A DNA stretch of 64,000 nt from Novosphingobium cyanobacteriorum (lineage in GTDB: Bacteria > Pseudomonadota > Alphaproteobacteria > Sphingomonadales > Sphingomonadaceae): positions 62,001-126,000 of the forward strand of contig NZ_JAROCY010000002.1 of the NCBI RefSeq assembly GCF_029436685.1, written 5' to 3'. Numbering within the stretch: the first letter of the stretch is position 1; each line of letters starts with the position of its first letter. Shown piece after piece: positions 35,383 through 44,770 of the stretch. The notes below the pieces were generated by a model. That model was not told the DNA's origin. It worked only from the letters and a program-made list of their open reading frames with translations, and searched no databases. The position numbers and the translations under genes were made by a program.

Positions 35383-35495
35383 AACCTTTTCCGGCCTGAC
35401 CCGGTCAGGTACCGCCAGTGGTGGGGGTATCGAATCGGCCATTGGCGGATACCCCCCGATTATACACCCATCGCGATGTGGCTGCACGCGGACGC
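35383..35495 (+). repeat. Dispersed ~110-bp repeat, copy 2
   Basis: Second copy of the element at 17983-18092: CCTGACC, GTCAGGTACC, GGGTATCGAA and ATGTGGCTGC are conserved in order and spacing. It lies in the intergenic region between OhrR and the island's left end. An 85-residue plus-strand frame over it is not supported by copy 1, which has different frame and stops. Confidence 0.55.
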
Positions 35496-35586
35496 GTCTC
35501 CACATTGCGGGCCTCTTGTTGGCAGAATGGCGTGGGTGAAGGGCGCGTATCCAGATGCGATGGATGGATGGATCTGGATGGTAACG

Positions 35587-35603
35587 TGGAGCGGTAGCGG
35601 GAA
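35587..35603 (+). repeat. Left attachment site of the genomic island (degenerate att copy)
   Basis: TGGAGCGGTAGCGGGAA matches the tRNA-Gly 3' end at 44771 (TGGAGCGGGTAGCGGGAA) in the same orientation except for one missing G. The copy marks the island's far boundary. Confidence 0.7.
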
Positions 35604-35661
35604 CCACAAAGACCCTCAAAAATGACGAATTTTCGAGTTTTTCCGCCTACGTGTTTTTCAG

Positions 35662-35684
35662 GTGGCCCCCAATATGGCCCCCAA
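35662..35684 (+). repeat. Paired TGGCCCCCA repeat, left end
   Basis: Two TGGCCCCCA units twelve bases apart, matching the right-end pair at 44635-44657 in 21 of 23 positions. Probably integrase arm-type binding sites. Confidence 0.6.
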
Positions 35685-35774
35685 ATGCATTTGATGGCGA
35701 TAGCTAGTGAACTCGAGACGCAAGGACCAGAGTCGCAGTTGGCTGCTTAGAACTAGGGCATGGCCTCCAGCGCG

Positions 35775-36170
35775 TTAGGCATCGCCCCGGATCGCTCTTG
35801 AGTTCAGTCTCGCGCCGACAAGGGACTCAACGATCTTTTGCTCAATGATTTCGATATTGTCTTCTTTAATGAGGTGCACGTCATAAATCCGGCCCAAATC
35901 AGCCAATTCCTTCCGCGAAAGGTACGCGTCCTCAAGGATTTTTGCAGCTTGGGTACGATCGGTCGCTTCGAGAAGGCGTTGGGACAGGGCGTTTAGATCG
36001 ACCCGAACCTTCGATTTGGCTTTACTGCTTGACGCAGGCTGGCGGGACTTAGCCGTCTTTGATGGCTTCATAGCCTCGGTTAGTTCCGCAATTTCCAACG
36101 GGCTATTGCGTTCAATGACATCGGCAATGGCCCGCAGGAGAGAGGCAATTTCAGGGGTGCTCATGTTCAT
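35775..36170 (-). CDS. Unknown protein coupled to ParA
   Basis: 131 residues, no recognised family. A helical N-terminus (IASLLRAIADVIERNSPLEI) is followed by a basic Lys/Ser-rich linker (residues 34-55) and a helical C-terminal domain. The ATG overlaps the ParA stop (ATGA), so it is probably the ParA partner, analogous in position to ParB-like adaptor proteins, but without a visible ParB fold. It is the last island gene before the left attachment site. Confidence 0.7.
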   Translation of the reverse strand: MNMSTPEIASLLRAIADVIERNSPLEIAELTEAMKPSKTAKSRQPASSSKAKSKVRVDLNALSQRLLEATDRTQAAKILEDAYLSRKELADLGRIYDVHLIKEDNIEIIEQKIVESLVGARLNSRAIRGDA

Positions 36171-37096
36171 AGCCCAATCATAGATTCGAACTCGGTCGTT
36201 ACTGCTTCGAGGCCATCGACCACACTTTGAAGGCTATAGTTGTTGTGCGTTGTCAGAACTACTGGAACTCCATATTGTGGGGCTCCCGCAAATAACGTAT
36301 CATTTCGCTTAATATATGAACTAAAAACTGGAAGTCCGGCTTCACGCCGCACGCGAGAAATGTAGCTTCGTTGGGCAGCTATAGGTTGATTATCGTATTC
36401 CTGAATCATTGTAAATACGACCCCCACCATAGCTGGTTGAACGGGTTCATCTTTCGATGAATTATCGACCTTGATGTAGTCGTTGTAGTCAGAAATAAGG
36501 CCACGTATACTTCGCATTAGATAATCGATGCCAAGTGTAGAAAGTTCATCAGGGCGAGTCGGCACGAGAATGTAGTCACTAGCAATAATAGCAGTTTTAG
36601 TTACAATGTTAAAATTCGGCGGGCAATCGATTAAAACGATGTCATATTCATCTTGTTCAGCTAATTCCTGCAGAACTACGGAAAGTCGATTGTGAACGCT
36701 AATAAAATTCTTTTTTGCTTGAACGAGATTGGCCCCGCCAAGCTTCGTTGCTAACTCAAGATCAACATTAATTAGGCCCAAGTGACTGAATATGATCTCT
36801 AGCTTACCTCTCCCTTGTAGCCTTTGAGTAACACGGGATGGGGATGCGATCAGAGTCTCTAGCCCGATGGGCGTGCCTCCATCATGCGCGTCAAACCAAG
36901 CCTTTATAGTCCCGGCAGGCTCGTACAGCGTGCTCCATTCGTCTGGAGTAATGAACGAAAACGTGAGGCTTGCTTGCGCATCTAGGTCGATCAAAAGGAC
37001 ACGCTTGCCGCGCCATGCGAGTTCTGCGCCAAGGTTGGCAGTAAGAGACGTTTTGCCGACGCCGCCCTTGTAGTTGATGATCGAAACAACGTGCAT
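36167..37096 (-). CDS. parA: ParA-family partitioning ATPase
   Basis: About 309 residues from the second of two adjacent ATGs, which has GGGAG at better spacing. Deviant Walker A KGGVGKTS (INYKGGVGKTSLTANLG), switch region DLDAQASLT and Walker B-like DIVLIDCPPNFN are intact. DNA is clearly more AT-rich than the neighbours and uses many A/T-ending codons, indicating a separate origin. In islands such ATPases help stabilise or segregate the excised form. Coupled to the 131-residue partner. Confidence 0.92.
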   Translation of the reverse strand: MHVVSIINYKGGVGKTSLTANLGAELAWRGKRVLLIDLDAQASLTFSFITPDEWSTLYEPAGTIKAWFDAHDGGTPIGLETLIASPSRVTQRLQGRGKLEIIFSHLGLINVDLELATKLGGANLVQAKKNFISVHNRLSVVLQELAEQDEYDIVLIDCPPNFNIVTKTAIIASDYILVPTRPDELSTLGIDYLMRSIRGLISDYNDYIKVDNSSKDEPVQPAMVGVVFTMIQEYDNQPIAAQRSYISRVRREAGLPVFSSYIKRNDTLFAGAPQYGVPVVLTTHNNYSLQSVVDGLEAVTTEFESMIGL

Positions 37097-37422
37097 CATC
37101 TTCTCCCGTGGATTCGGCAATCATAGCGCCTGTAGTGCGCCCGCGCGAGCCGATCTGCGCATGCAGTCCGGCCAGCCATAGTTCGATGTTGTCATCCTAA
37201 CTCTGGTGATGGCATCGGCGCGTTTCGAAAGCTAGGGTACACACCCTACAACTGGCGCCAAAAAGTCATGTAAACCAGCTTTTTGCGCAAAACGTCGCTT
37301 CTCAGGTAGACTACCGTATCCGGGCTGCGGGCAAGTCACTTTACATTGCATTGGCATGAAAAGCGCGGATTTCCGCCATTTCGATCCGCCCGCGCACCCG
37401 TCTGAAGGCCCTTTCCAGCAAG
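37097..37422. other. Intergenic stretch upstream of parA
   Basis: About 325 bases between parA and the HGG-motif gene. Likely holds the parA promoter; no clear palindrome or centromere-like direct repeats were recognised. Confidence 0.4.
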
Positions 37423-37674
37423 TCACTTCAATAGGCGGGCCAGGTCTCGCAGATATCGCGCCGTGGCCTTCGTTTTGGCCGAATACCCGCCATGCTTGTG
37501 GGCGTTCCGATTGCCACTAGGTGCGCCGGGGTTAGTTCCGCCGTGCATCCTGCAACGCTGTCTCCCTTTGACCGCTGGCGATTGGCACTCCGATCCCGTG
37601 CGGGTCCGGGCTAGGCAGCGAGGGGCCTTGGCCAGCCGTTCCGGTTGCATGGGATTGTTCATCGAAATTTCCAT
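37423..37674 (-). CDS. Small HGG-motif island protein
   Basis: 83 residues from the ATG preceded by AGGA (MEISMNNPMQ). It has a four-Cys/His-rich pattern, CLARTRTGSECQSPAVKGRQ then CRMHGGTNPGAPSGNRNAHK, widespread in small proteins of alphaproteobacterial islands and prophages; function unknown, possibly zinc binding. Its first ~143 bases overlap the end of the 220-residue gene in another frame. Both are conserved-looking, so both are retained. Confidence 0.7.
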   Translation of the reverse strand: MEISMNNPMQPERLAKAPRCLARTRTGSECQSPAVKGRQRCRMHGGTNPGAPSGNRNAHKHGGYSAKTKATARYLRDLARLLK

Positions 37675-38194
37675 TTTTTTCCTGACCCCCATGATGGTGG
37701 AACTCATCGGCAATGACGGCCTGCCCGCCTTCGTTCACATGCACATGCCGCACGGTCTGTTCACGCGGCTGGTGCAGCTTCGCCAAGGCTTCCAGACTGG
37801 CGCGACAGTTGCCCTGTGCTTTAAAGGCCAGCCGGGCATAGCGTTCCGCCATCAGGGGATAGTCGCCAAGGTTCATGGTCGCGCGGCGCGCCAGTTCGGT
37901 GAACAGCATGTCCAGTGACAACGCCTGTGCCGCCAGTATCTCGCTGGCCAAGGTCATTTCACCTTTGGAGGCTAGGTCCGCCTTCGCCTTGATGTCCTTT
38001 GCAAAGTCTTCGAATTTCGGCTCGCCGGGCAGCTTGCCCGCCATCTTTTCGATGATGCCGTTGGCGACAATACCATGCCGCAGATACGGCCCCACCATTA
38101 CGCGGGCCATGGTTGCAGCCTCACATTCATCCCGTTTCGCATCAACCGTGATGGCCTTCGCCGGGCTGCCAGCGGGCTTTTGCTTCATTGTCAT
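37532..38194 (-). CDS. Conserved island protein of unknown function
   Basis: 220 residues beginning MTMKQKPAGSPAKA, the start overlapping the stop of the upstream gene by ATGA. Largely helical (ARVMVGPYLRHGIVANGIIE, MTLASEILAAQALSLDMLFT, YPLMAERYARLAFKAQGNCR), ending in a Gly/Pro/Ser-rich low-complexity tail. I recall near-identical architecture in other sphingomonad islands, always uncharacterised. The tail is encoded over the HGG gene in another frame. Confidence 0.75.
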   Translation of the reverse strand: MTMKQKPAGSPAKAITVDAKRDECEAATMARVMVGPYLRHGIVANGIIEKMAGKLPGEPKFEDFAKDIKAKADLASKGEMTLASEILAAQALSLDMLFTELARRATMNLGDYPLMAERYARLAFKAQGNCRASLEALAKLHQPREQTVRHVHVNEGGQAVIADEFHHHGGQEKNGNFDEQSHATGTAGQGPSLPSPDPHGIGVPIASGQRETALQDARRN

Positions 38195-38949
38195 GCCGCC
38201 ATGCTCCGATGATTGCTGGTCAGCACCGCCGCGAAGGTCAGGGCTGCCAGTTGGGGGGTGAAATCGGGCTGCCACCAGCCGATCAGATTGCGGCGCGCAC
38301 CACTACCCATGGTAGTAGCTATATGTGTGGCGGAATCCTGAATGCTCGACTTTGGCTGAAAACTGCCATTCTGCATATTGGGCGTATCGGAATCCAATAC
38401 CGCACCGGGTGCCAGATCGGGGTCAAAATGCCCTATCGTATCGCAATCCAATACCGGCAATTTGCTTCCATCGCGGGCCTTGCGATAGGCCTTCAAGGCG
38501 CGCTGGCCACGCTCCATGCGCTTGCGCGCCGGGGTTTGTGGCTCAGGTTCCCGCTCCAGAAATTGCGAAGATGGGGCTGTGCGACCGGGACCGACAAGCC
38601 AGGTCAAACGCCAGCACCGCGCGCGCGATGTCTCCGACGCCTTCACCTTGAAATGCGCCTCCTGCGCCAGTTCGATAAAGCCCATCGCCACAAGGTCATC
38701 AAACGCCCGGCTGGCGGCTGTCAGATCAGCAACACCCATGCGGTGCGCACCATCGCGCACGCTAAGATAGAGGCTGCCATTGTTCTCGCCATTATAGAGC
38801 ATCACCAGTTCCACCAGCAGCGAGCGTCCGTTGGGGCTAAGGCTGCGATAGGCGTTGCTGCCAAGTATGCGGTAGTCCAGCCGGACAAAGCGGCTCGTAT
38901 CGCTTCGCCCGGTCGCATTTGGCTTTCTGCGGTTGCGCGGGCGGGCCAT
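38191..38949 (-). CDS. Winged-helix-like island protein
   Basis: 252 residues. The N-terminal ~110 residues look like a winged helix (SRFVRLDYRILGSNAYRSLS, SLYLSVRDGAHRMGVADLTA, FDDLVAMGFIELAQEAHFKV), followed by a basic linker and a poorly conserved tail. Resembles replication-initiator or regulator N-termini found beside AlpA genes in islands. It ends in ATGA with the 220-residue gene and begins just after the AlpA-like gene. Confidence 0.7.
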   Translation of the reverse strand: MARPRNRRKPNATGRSDTSRFVRLDYRILGSNAYRSLSPNGRSLLVELVMLYNGENNGSLYLSVRDGAHRMGVADLTAASRAFDDLVAMGFIELAQEAHFKVKASETSRARCWRLTWLVGPGRTAPSSQFLEREPEPQTPARKRMERGQRALKAYRKARDGSKLPVLDCDTIGHFDPDLAPGAVLDSDTPNMQNGSFQPKSSIQDSATHIATTMGSGARRNLIGWWQPDFTPQLAALTFAAVLTSNHRSMAA

Positions 38950-38953
38950 CGGT

Positions 38954-39142
38954 TCACGCCTGTCCGCCGATCAGCGCCCGCAACGATGCGGCTGGGATCA
39001 GCGTGCGCTTGCCGATCTTGCGCACTTCCAGCCGCCCTTCGCCGATCAATTGGTAAAGGCGCGTGCGGCCCAGCGAGGAAACGCGGCAGGCTTCGTTGAT
39101 TGAATAGGCCAGCGGCTCGATAATCATGTTGGCAGTGTTCAT
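38954..39142 (-). CDS. AlpA/excisionase-like helix-turn-helix protein
   Basis: 62 residues, with YSINEACRVSSLGRTRLYQL and GRLEVRKIGKRTLIPAASLR: the MerR-like helix-turn-helix of AlpA and excisionases, which control integrase expression or excision. AGGGG seven bases before the ATG. It is followed within five bases by the winged-helix gene. Confidence 0.88.
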   Translation of the reverse strand: MNTANMIIEPLAYSINEACRVSSLGRTRLYQLIGEGRLEVRKIGKRTLIPAASLRALIGGQA

Positions 39143-39242
39143 TGGAAAACCCCTGTTCGGTTGTGAACGGGGCCAACCTGCGCTGGATGCTGGCGGCTGG
39201 TCCGCCGCTTACCTGCAAAAACCTTCTAAAACTGGGTTTTTG

Positions 39243-40031
39243 TCATTCGTGTTCCCAAGCCTCAAAGGCTTCGAAAATGCGCTTGGCATGGATGCGGATA
39301 ACCGAATCAGACGGGTGCAAATCCTGATTGCCAAGCCATGAGGCCAGTTCGCGTCCAACGTCAGCGATGTTCTTTGGCTTGAAGTCGCCGCGATAGTAGT
39401 GACCCGCAATTTCTAGTGCAGCCAATTCCCAATCGGCGGCGGGCGGTCTCCCGCCCTTGGCTTTAGTGATGGCTGGTTCGGTAGGTTCTGTCTCGGGTTC
39501 CGGATGATCCTCGCGCACGAATAATGGCCATATTGAGATATCCCAAGCTGAAAACCATTCTTCATAATAACCGCTGTCCCACGCCGATTTGTCAGGCGGA
39601 CACAGCGCAGTAGAAAACTGGTTTTGGCCGGGCTGCCAATCATACGGCTCCGTCTCTCTTATCTCCAGTTTCTCCAGAGTGATTTGACTATCGGGCCACT
39701 CATCATTCGAAAGGAACAGCCATTCATCGGCAATGAGCTTTTGCAGCGTTTGCCATCGGTTTGCGCGAATAAGAGCGGCCCCCTCTTCAAGATAATAGAA
39801 CTCACCCCCTTGATACTTCCGCCATCTGAATGAGCCTTCCGCCAGCAGATCGCCGCGACTTAGTAGGGCCAAGATTGCGGACTTCGGACTAGCTGCACCG
39901 TCCATGGCGAGCCTGTTAAGCGCTTCGCTTAGGTCCATTTTGCCAGCAAAGGGCCTTTCTGGATTGGACGGCCACCACCATTGCCGCATGATATTCAATG
40001 CTGCATCGGCTGGTGAGACTTGCTGCTCCAT
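39243..40031 (-). CDS. Island protein of unknown function
   Basis: 262 residues starting MEQQVSPADAALNIM. Acidic and Trp-rich (RQWWWPSNPERPF, GYYEEWFSAWDISIWPLFV), with a C-terminal conserved segment KGGRPPAADWELAALEIAGH and later helices that could bind DNA. No known fold recognised. Twelve bases downstream of the restriction-modification gene, so possibly cotranscribed with it. Confidence 0.7.
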   Translation of the reverse strand: MEQQVSPADAALNIMRQWWWPSNPERPFAGKMDLSEALNRLAMDGAASPKSAILALLSRGDLLAEGSFRWRKYQGGEFYYLEEGAALIRANRWQTLQKLIADEWLFLSNDEWPDSQITLEKLEIRETEPYDWQPGQNQFSTALCPPDKSAWDSGYYEEWFSAWDISIWPLFVREDHPEPETEPTEPAITKAKGGRPPAADWELAALEIAGHYYRGDFKPKNIADVGRELASWLGNQDLHPSDSVIRIHAKRIFEAFEAWEHE

Positions 40032-40043
40032 GATGCCAGGCCC

Positions 40044-43000
40044 TTAGTCCAACGCCAGATCGATCGTGCCCATGATGCGGTCTGTCTCGGTCAGAATCTT
40101 GATGATCTTCTGGTAGTGGCGAATGTCATCCCAGCTAAGGGCGCGGCCCTTGCGGTCTTTCAGCCATTTTTGCGCGGGTTGGTAGCCGCCAACGGGGAAC
40201 TCCCATGCCGCGGCTGGCACGTTGTCGAAATACTGGCTTGCGTTGATCCAGACGCGGCCCTCGCCGTAGCTGGGCTTCTCCACCACGCTCTCGCCCTCAC
40301 CGTGGAAGGGATAGGGCGTTTCGCCGATGGCAGCATCTTCCATCAGGTGCAGGCGGCGCAGTGCCTCGCCCTTGGTGCTGACATCGGCAAACACTTCGGG
40401 CGATGCGGGGAAGGGGACGCGGGGGAAGTCGATTTTCAGGAACGCGGCATAAGTCTCCCGATAGGCAGGGCAATGCAAAACGCCGTAGATGTAGTCGAAC
40501 ACCTTGACCTCATCGGGGCGGGCATCGCCGGTGGCCTTGCGGAAGGCGTCGGTGCCATCGGGCGCGACTTGCGGGCCAGTCAGGCCAGCCGCTTCGCGGA
40601 TGCGCCCGTAGAGCTTGGGATCGAAATTGACCCGGATGGTTTGGTCTAGGGTGCCTTCCTCGGGGTAGAGGTAGAGGGGCATTCCGTAGCCTCGCTCCCG
40701 TGAGAGGTTTGATACACAACTATCGTCCACAATATTTGCGACAGCCATCACATGATGCCAATTCGCTTGGATGGTCTGACGACAGATCATTGCTGTGAGA
40801 TTAGGGCCTGCCAAAAAGTGTTGCATCACTTCGCTACGCGGCCTGCATTGAAAGCCGCGTGAAGTGCCGGTGTAATATGTCCAGCGTGTATCGAGAGGGC
40901 GATACGCAATGCGTACGAGCCGCGACGGCGACAGATTGGCGATAATGTCGGCTTTAGCGCGTGCCACGCTCCAGTCTTGAACATCCTTCCCCAAAGCATA
41001 GCGAATTCGCAGAACTTCGGGTTCGGTATGGGTAAAATCCTGCACCCGTGCCCAAAGTGCGTCGCGGTCCATATCAATGGTCAGATCATCGCGGGCAGTT
41101 ACAACACCCACCGAGTTAGTGGGCATGAGTTCCGCAATCGAAAAGCCCTTAGCGTATTCCAGTTCCACATCATAATCACGGGCGACAAAGGGATAGGCCG
41201 GTGCCTTATGGGGCAAAAGGCTGGTTGACAGCGCTGGCAAACTTCCTCCCCAAAGCGCCTCCCCTTTGGCATCCCGGCTGCCCCAAAGTTCGCCATGGCG
41301 GACCTCGGCCAGAGGCTTGGCCTCTTTGCCATCCCGCCGATGCTTGACCGCCACAATGATCGCCACGCCCTGCATGATGTCGAACACATTCTTGTCGGGC
41401 GAACCGTCGGGGCAGACTTCCTTCTTTTTGGAATTGCCGTGCAGGTCCAGCACATGAATGCGGTCAAAGCTGTGCATCAATTGCCAGCGCATCCCGCGAA
41501 AGGTGGGGTTGTCCAAATAGCCGTGATTGGTGATGAAGCCCAGTACGCCCTCGCCGCGCCCGTCGCGGTCAATCATGTGTTCGGCAAGGCGGATGAACTT
41601 CACATAGTCGTCGTTGATCCACTTGGGATTGCGCTCCTGCAACTTCTGGGCGCCACCCGGCTCCTTTTTGTAGGCTTCCATCAGGCCCATGATCCAAGCG
41701 CCCTTGTTTGCGCTCTCGCCCGAATAGGGCGGGTTCCCGATCACGCACATGATGGGCGTCTGGCGCTTGATGTCGCTGGCCGCCTTGGCTTCCTCGGCAA
41801 TGGCGCGGGAAAGGCCGAACAGGGTCTGTTCCACCCGCTCGCCTTCCTCCAGCGAATTGGTGAGGTAGACGCCAAGGCGCGGCGGGCTGGCCGATGGCTT
41901 GTAGCCCAGCCCGGTCAGGATCATGTCCAGCTTCATGTGGCACATGGCGTAGCTGGCCATCAGCAACTCGAAGCCATGCAGGCGCGGGATCAGATCATTC
42001 TCGACATAGCTGGACCATTGCCCCGGCGCGATGCCATTCACCCGTGCCGCCACCAGCTTCACGACTTCGGCCAGAAAAGTGCCGGTGCCCGTTGCCGGAT
42101 CGAGAATCTGGACGCGGTGAACCTCCTTGCGGATGGTGGCAGGCTTGCCGTCCTTGCCGTTCTGCCCCGTATCCCAATCAATCGTGATGCGGCTGGTATC
42201 GGCCAGTCCGTCCGCCAGCCCGAACTCGGTTTTCAGCACTTCGTCCACCGCGCGGACGATGAAATTCACCACGGGTTCGGGCGTGTACCACACGCCCCGC
42301 GCCTTGCGCTTGTCCGGGTTGTATTCGGCCAGGAACACTTCGTAGAAATGCAGGAACGGGTCTTGCCGGGCCGTGATCTTGCCGAAGTGCTTCAGCACCT
42401 CGCCCATGTTCACCGCAAGGAACACATTGCACAGTTCATCGATCACCCTGCGCAGGCGTTCGTCCAGATTCGGCCCAGCGATGTAGAGAAACAGTTCGCG
42501 CAAGAATGGGTTGGACTTGGGCAGTAGGTCCAGCGCTTCACCCCGTGTGAAGGTATCCGGCGTTTCATCGTGCAGGCGCGCCGCAAACAGGCCGTAGGCG
42601 ATGGTTTCGGCGTAGATGTCGGCAAAGTCCGCCACGGTGATATCGTGGATTAGGTTGGCCTTGAAAGCCTCATACTGGCCGATCAGGTCGCTGGCCGGGC
42701 CACCGCCCTCCCGCGCCTTCACGTCCGCCACCAGCGCGCGGCCCATGATGTCCTTGATGATCGCTGCCTTGCCTGCCATCATTTCGGCCAGCCGCTTGGA
42801 TGACGTGATCGTGAGCGGGGTGGCGCTGGCAAAATCGCGCAGCCGATTTTCGAGCAATGGGAAATTGGCAGGGCGCGCGGTCAGGGTGGGGATCAGATCA
42901 GCGATGGTGATGAAATCCACCGCCTCGCCTTCGCGGATGAACTCGAAGTCCAGCCCATTCGTGTAGATCAGGTTTGGCAGGCCTTTGCGGTATCGGTCCT

Positions 43001-43268
43001 TTTGCGCCTTGCTGTAGTCGTTTGCGGCGAACTTGCGGACATCCTTGCCGATGTCCTTCGCCTCGCATCAGCCGATGGCGACCGCGCCGCGATTGAACAC
43101 AAAGTCAGGCGCGCCAACTTCGGTCAGGTGTTTGGGTTCGTTGATAACCGTGATGTCTGGCGCAATCGATCCAAACAGGCGGGCCAGCGCTGGGCGGAAA
43201 CTATGTTCGGTGGATTGCCCGCTGGCATGGAGAGCGCGGATTTCAGTAAGATAACCTTGAATATCCAT
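40044..43268 (-). pseudogene. Type ISP/IIG-like restriction-modification enzyme interrupted by an in-frame stop
   Basis: The intact form would be 1074 residues. N-terminal nuclease: Pro54-Asp55 and Glu69-x-Lys71 form a PD-(D/E)xK motif. Adenine methyltransferase: ILDPATGTGTF (about residues 389-399) and NPPYS (512-516). The rest is the type ISP-like target-recognition region (WINDDYVKFIRLAEHMI, LDNPTFRGMRWQLMHSF, LYLYPEEGTLDQT). No helicase domain is present. Codon 67 (43070-43068) is TGA, in frame, between Asp55 and Glu69; both sides stay open. A GTG at 42920 could restart a 958-residue methyltransferase without nuclease. Confidence 0.85.
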
Positions 43269-43339
43269 CGGCGCGCTTGCCCCCTCGCTTACTGCAAAGG
43301 ACTTACGGCCAGCCGAGCAATTCGCCAAGCCGCGATAGT

Positions 43340-44572
43340 TCAAACTGCCCCGCGATTCGAGAATGGCACAATGTCCGCCCCTTTCCGTAGCTGGTCGAGA
43401 TAGTCGGACCACCATTGCGCCATTTCAAGCCGCTCCTGCCAATGCGCGCCGCGATGATAGGCTGCTCGCACCTTGTCGCTGTCACCATGCGCCAGCGCCC
43501 GTTCTATGGCGTCAGGATGCCATTTGCCGCTTTCGTTCAGCAGCGTGGAAGCCATGGCCCGGAAACCGTGCGCCGTCATTTCGTCGCTTGCATAGCCCAG
43601 CCGCCGCAATCCGGCGTTGATGGTGTTTTCGCTCATGGGGCGGGTGCGGGTGCGGATCGATGGGAACACATAACCGGCTGGCCCGGTGACGGTCTGCACT
43701 TCCCGGAACAGCGAGACAGCTTGGCGCGAAAGCGGAACATGGTGCGGCCTTCGCATTTTCATCTTTTCCGCTGGGATAATCCAAAGCGCGCCGTCCAGAT
43801 CGATCTCGCTCCAGTCGGCATGGCGCAGTTCGCCGGGCCGGACAAACACATGCGGGGCAATTTGCAGTGCCAGCTTGGTGAAGCCTTGCCCCTCATAGCC
43901 ATCAATGGCGCGCAGCAGTTCACCAACGCGGCTGGCATCGGTAACAGCGCCGTAGTGAGTGACGGTCGGGGCAGTGAGCGCGCCGCGCAGATCGCGGGTA
44001 GGGTCGGATGCCAGCCGCGCCGTCGCCACCGCATAGCGAAGCACCGCGCTGGCCAGTTGCAGGGTCCGCCGCGCGCTTTCCAGATTGCCCTTGCCTTCAA
44101 TCTTGCGAATGGCCCCCAGAACGTCCGCCGGTTCAATCTCGCCTATCGGCATGGCCCCCAATGCGGGGATCAGCAACGACAAGAGATATTCGCTGCGAAC
44201 CGCCGTTGCTGGTGCCCATGCCTTCGCCCCATCGCGCCGCCGCTTCTTGCAGTATTCGGCGGAAATGGCAGCAAAGGTATTATCCGCCTCCAGCTTCGCG
44301 CGCACCTTGCTGCGCTGTTTTTCCCGCGAAGGGTCTTTGCCTGCTGCCATCATTTCGCGCGCATCATCGCGCCGTCTGCGTGCTTCGCTCAGGCTGACTT
44401 CGGGATAGGTGCCGATGCCCAGCTTTTTCTCTTTGCCGTCCACGCGGTATTTCACCCGCCACAATTTGCCGCCGGTCGGCTGGACCAGCAGGAATAGTCC
44501 AAGAGCATCGCCCAGCTTGTACGGCTTTGCACGGGGCTTGGCATTTCGGATGGCTATGTCTGTGAGAGCCAT
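43340..44572 (-). CDS. int: Tyrosine integrase of P4 type
   Basis: 410 residues from MALTDIAIRNAKPR, the usual P4-integrase N-terminus; a longer frame to 44620 runs across a TGGCCCCCA repeat. N-terminal DUF4102-like domain (YRVDGKEKKLGIGTYPEVSL), then the catalytic domain: Arg in HVFVRPGELRHADW, HGFRAMAS (His-x-x-Arg), and LAHGDSDKVRAAYHRG with the nucleophile Tyr. It catalyses integration into the adjacent tRNA-Gly gene. It reads away from the tRNA, with repeat sites in its upstream region that could also regulate it. Confidence 0.95.
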   Translation of the reverse strand: MALTDIAIRNAKPRAKPYKLGDALGLFLLVQPTGGKLWRVKYRVDGKEKKLGIGTYPEVSLSEARRRRDDAREMMAAGKDPSREKQRSKVRAKLEADNTFAAISAEYCKKRRRDGAKAWAPATAVRSEYLLSLLIPALGAMPIGEIEPADVLGAIRKIEGKGNLESARRTLQLASAVLRYAVATARLASDPTRDLRGALTAPTVTHYGAVTDASRVGELLRAIDGYEGQGFTKLALQIAPHVFVRPGELRHADWSEIDLDGALWIIPAEKMKMRRPHHVPLSRQAVSLFREVQTVTGPAGYVFPSIRTRTRPMSENTINAGLRRLGYASDEMTAHGFRAMASTLLNESGKWHPDAIERALAHGDSDKVRAAYHRGAHWQERLEMAQWWSDYLDQLRKGADIVPFSNRGAV

Positions 44573-44634
44573 TTTCCGCCACTTTCCTAGCAAGTGGCCC
44601 CCACTTTGTGGCCATTTCATCTGGCCTCGAACGA

Positions 44635-44657
44635 GTGGCCCCCATGATGGCCCCCAA
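44635..44657 (+). repeat. Paired TGGCCCCCA repeat, right end
   Basis: Counterpart of 35662-35684, two TGGCCCCCA units with the same spacing; a further unit is at 44595-44603. A second shared block GCAGTTGGC...GCT follows in each end (35735 and 44690). Confidence 0.6.
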
Positions 44658-44770
44658 CGATCGGCGGCTTTCAGTGAATGGAACCGGACGCAGTTGGCCT
44701 GCTAAGTGCTAGAATATGGCGGGTTTTAGGGGTTTGTCCAGATAGATACGGACGTGTCCGGACAGGAAAA

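Noticed and set aside
35368..35625. 85-codon plus-strand frame before the island
   Set aside because: It covers the dispersed repeat and runs through the att site; the other repeat copy does not keep this frame.
35662..35764. Left-end repeats as the relic of a second, tandem island
   Set aside because: The order att then repeats is what one island end would show; no third att copy or second integrase piece is present.
41295..42527. 410-codon plus-strand frame inside the RM gene
   Set aside because: Opposite strand has the methyltransferase motifs; this frame is His/Gln-rich and unstructured.
43066..43070. Reading the TGA in the RM gene as selenocysteine
   Set aside because: No selenocysteine insertion hairpin was recognised and the family does not use selenocysteine; a nonsense change is simpler.
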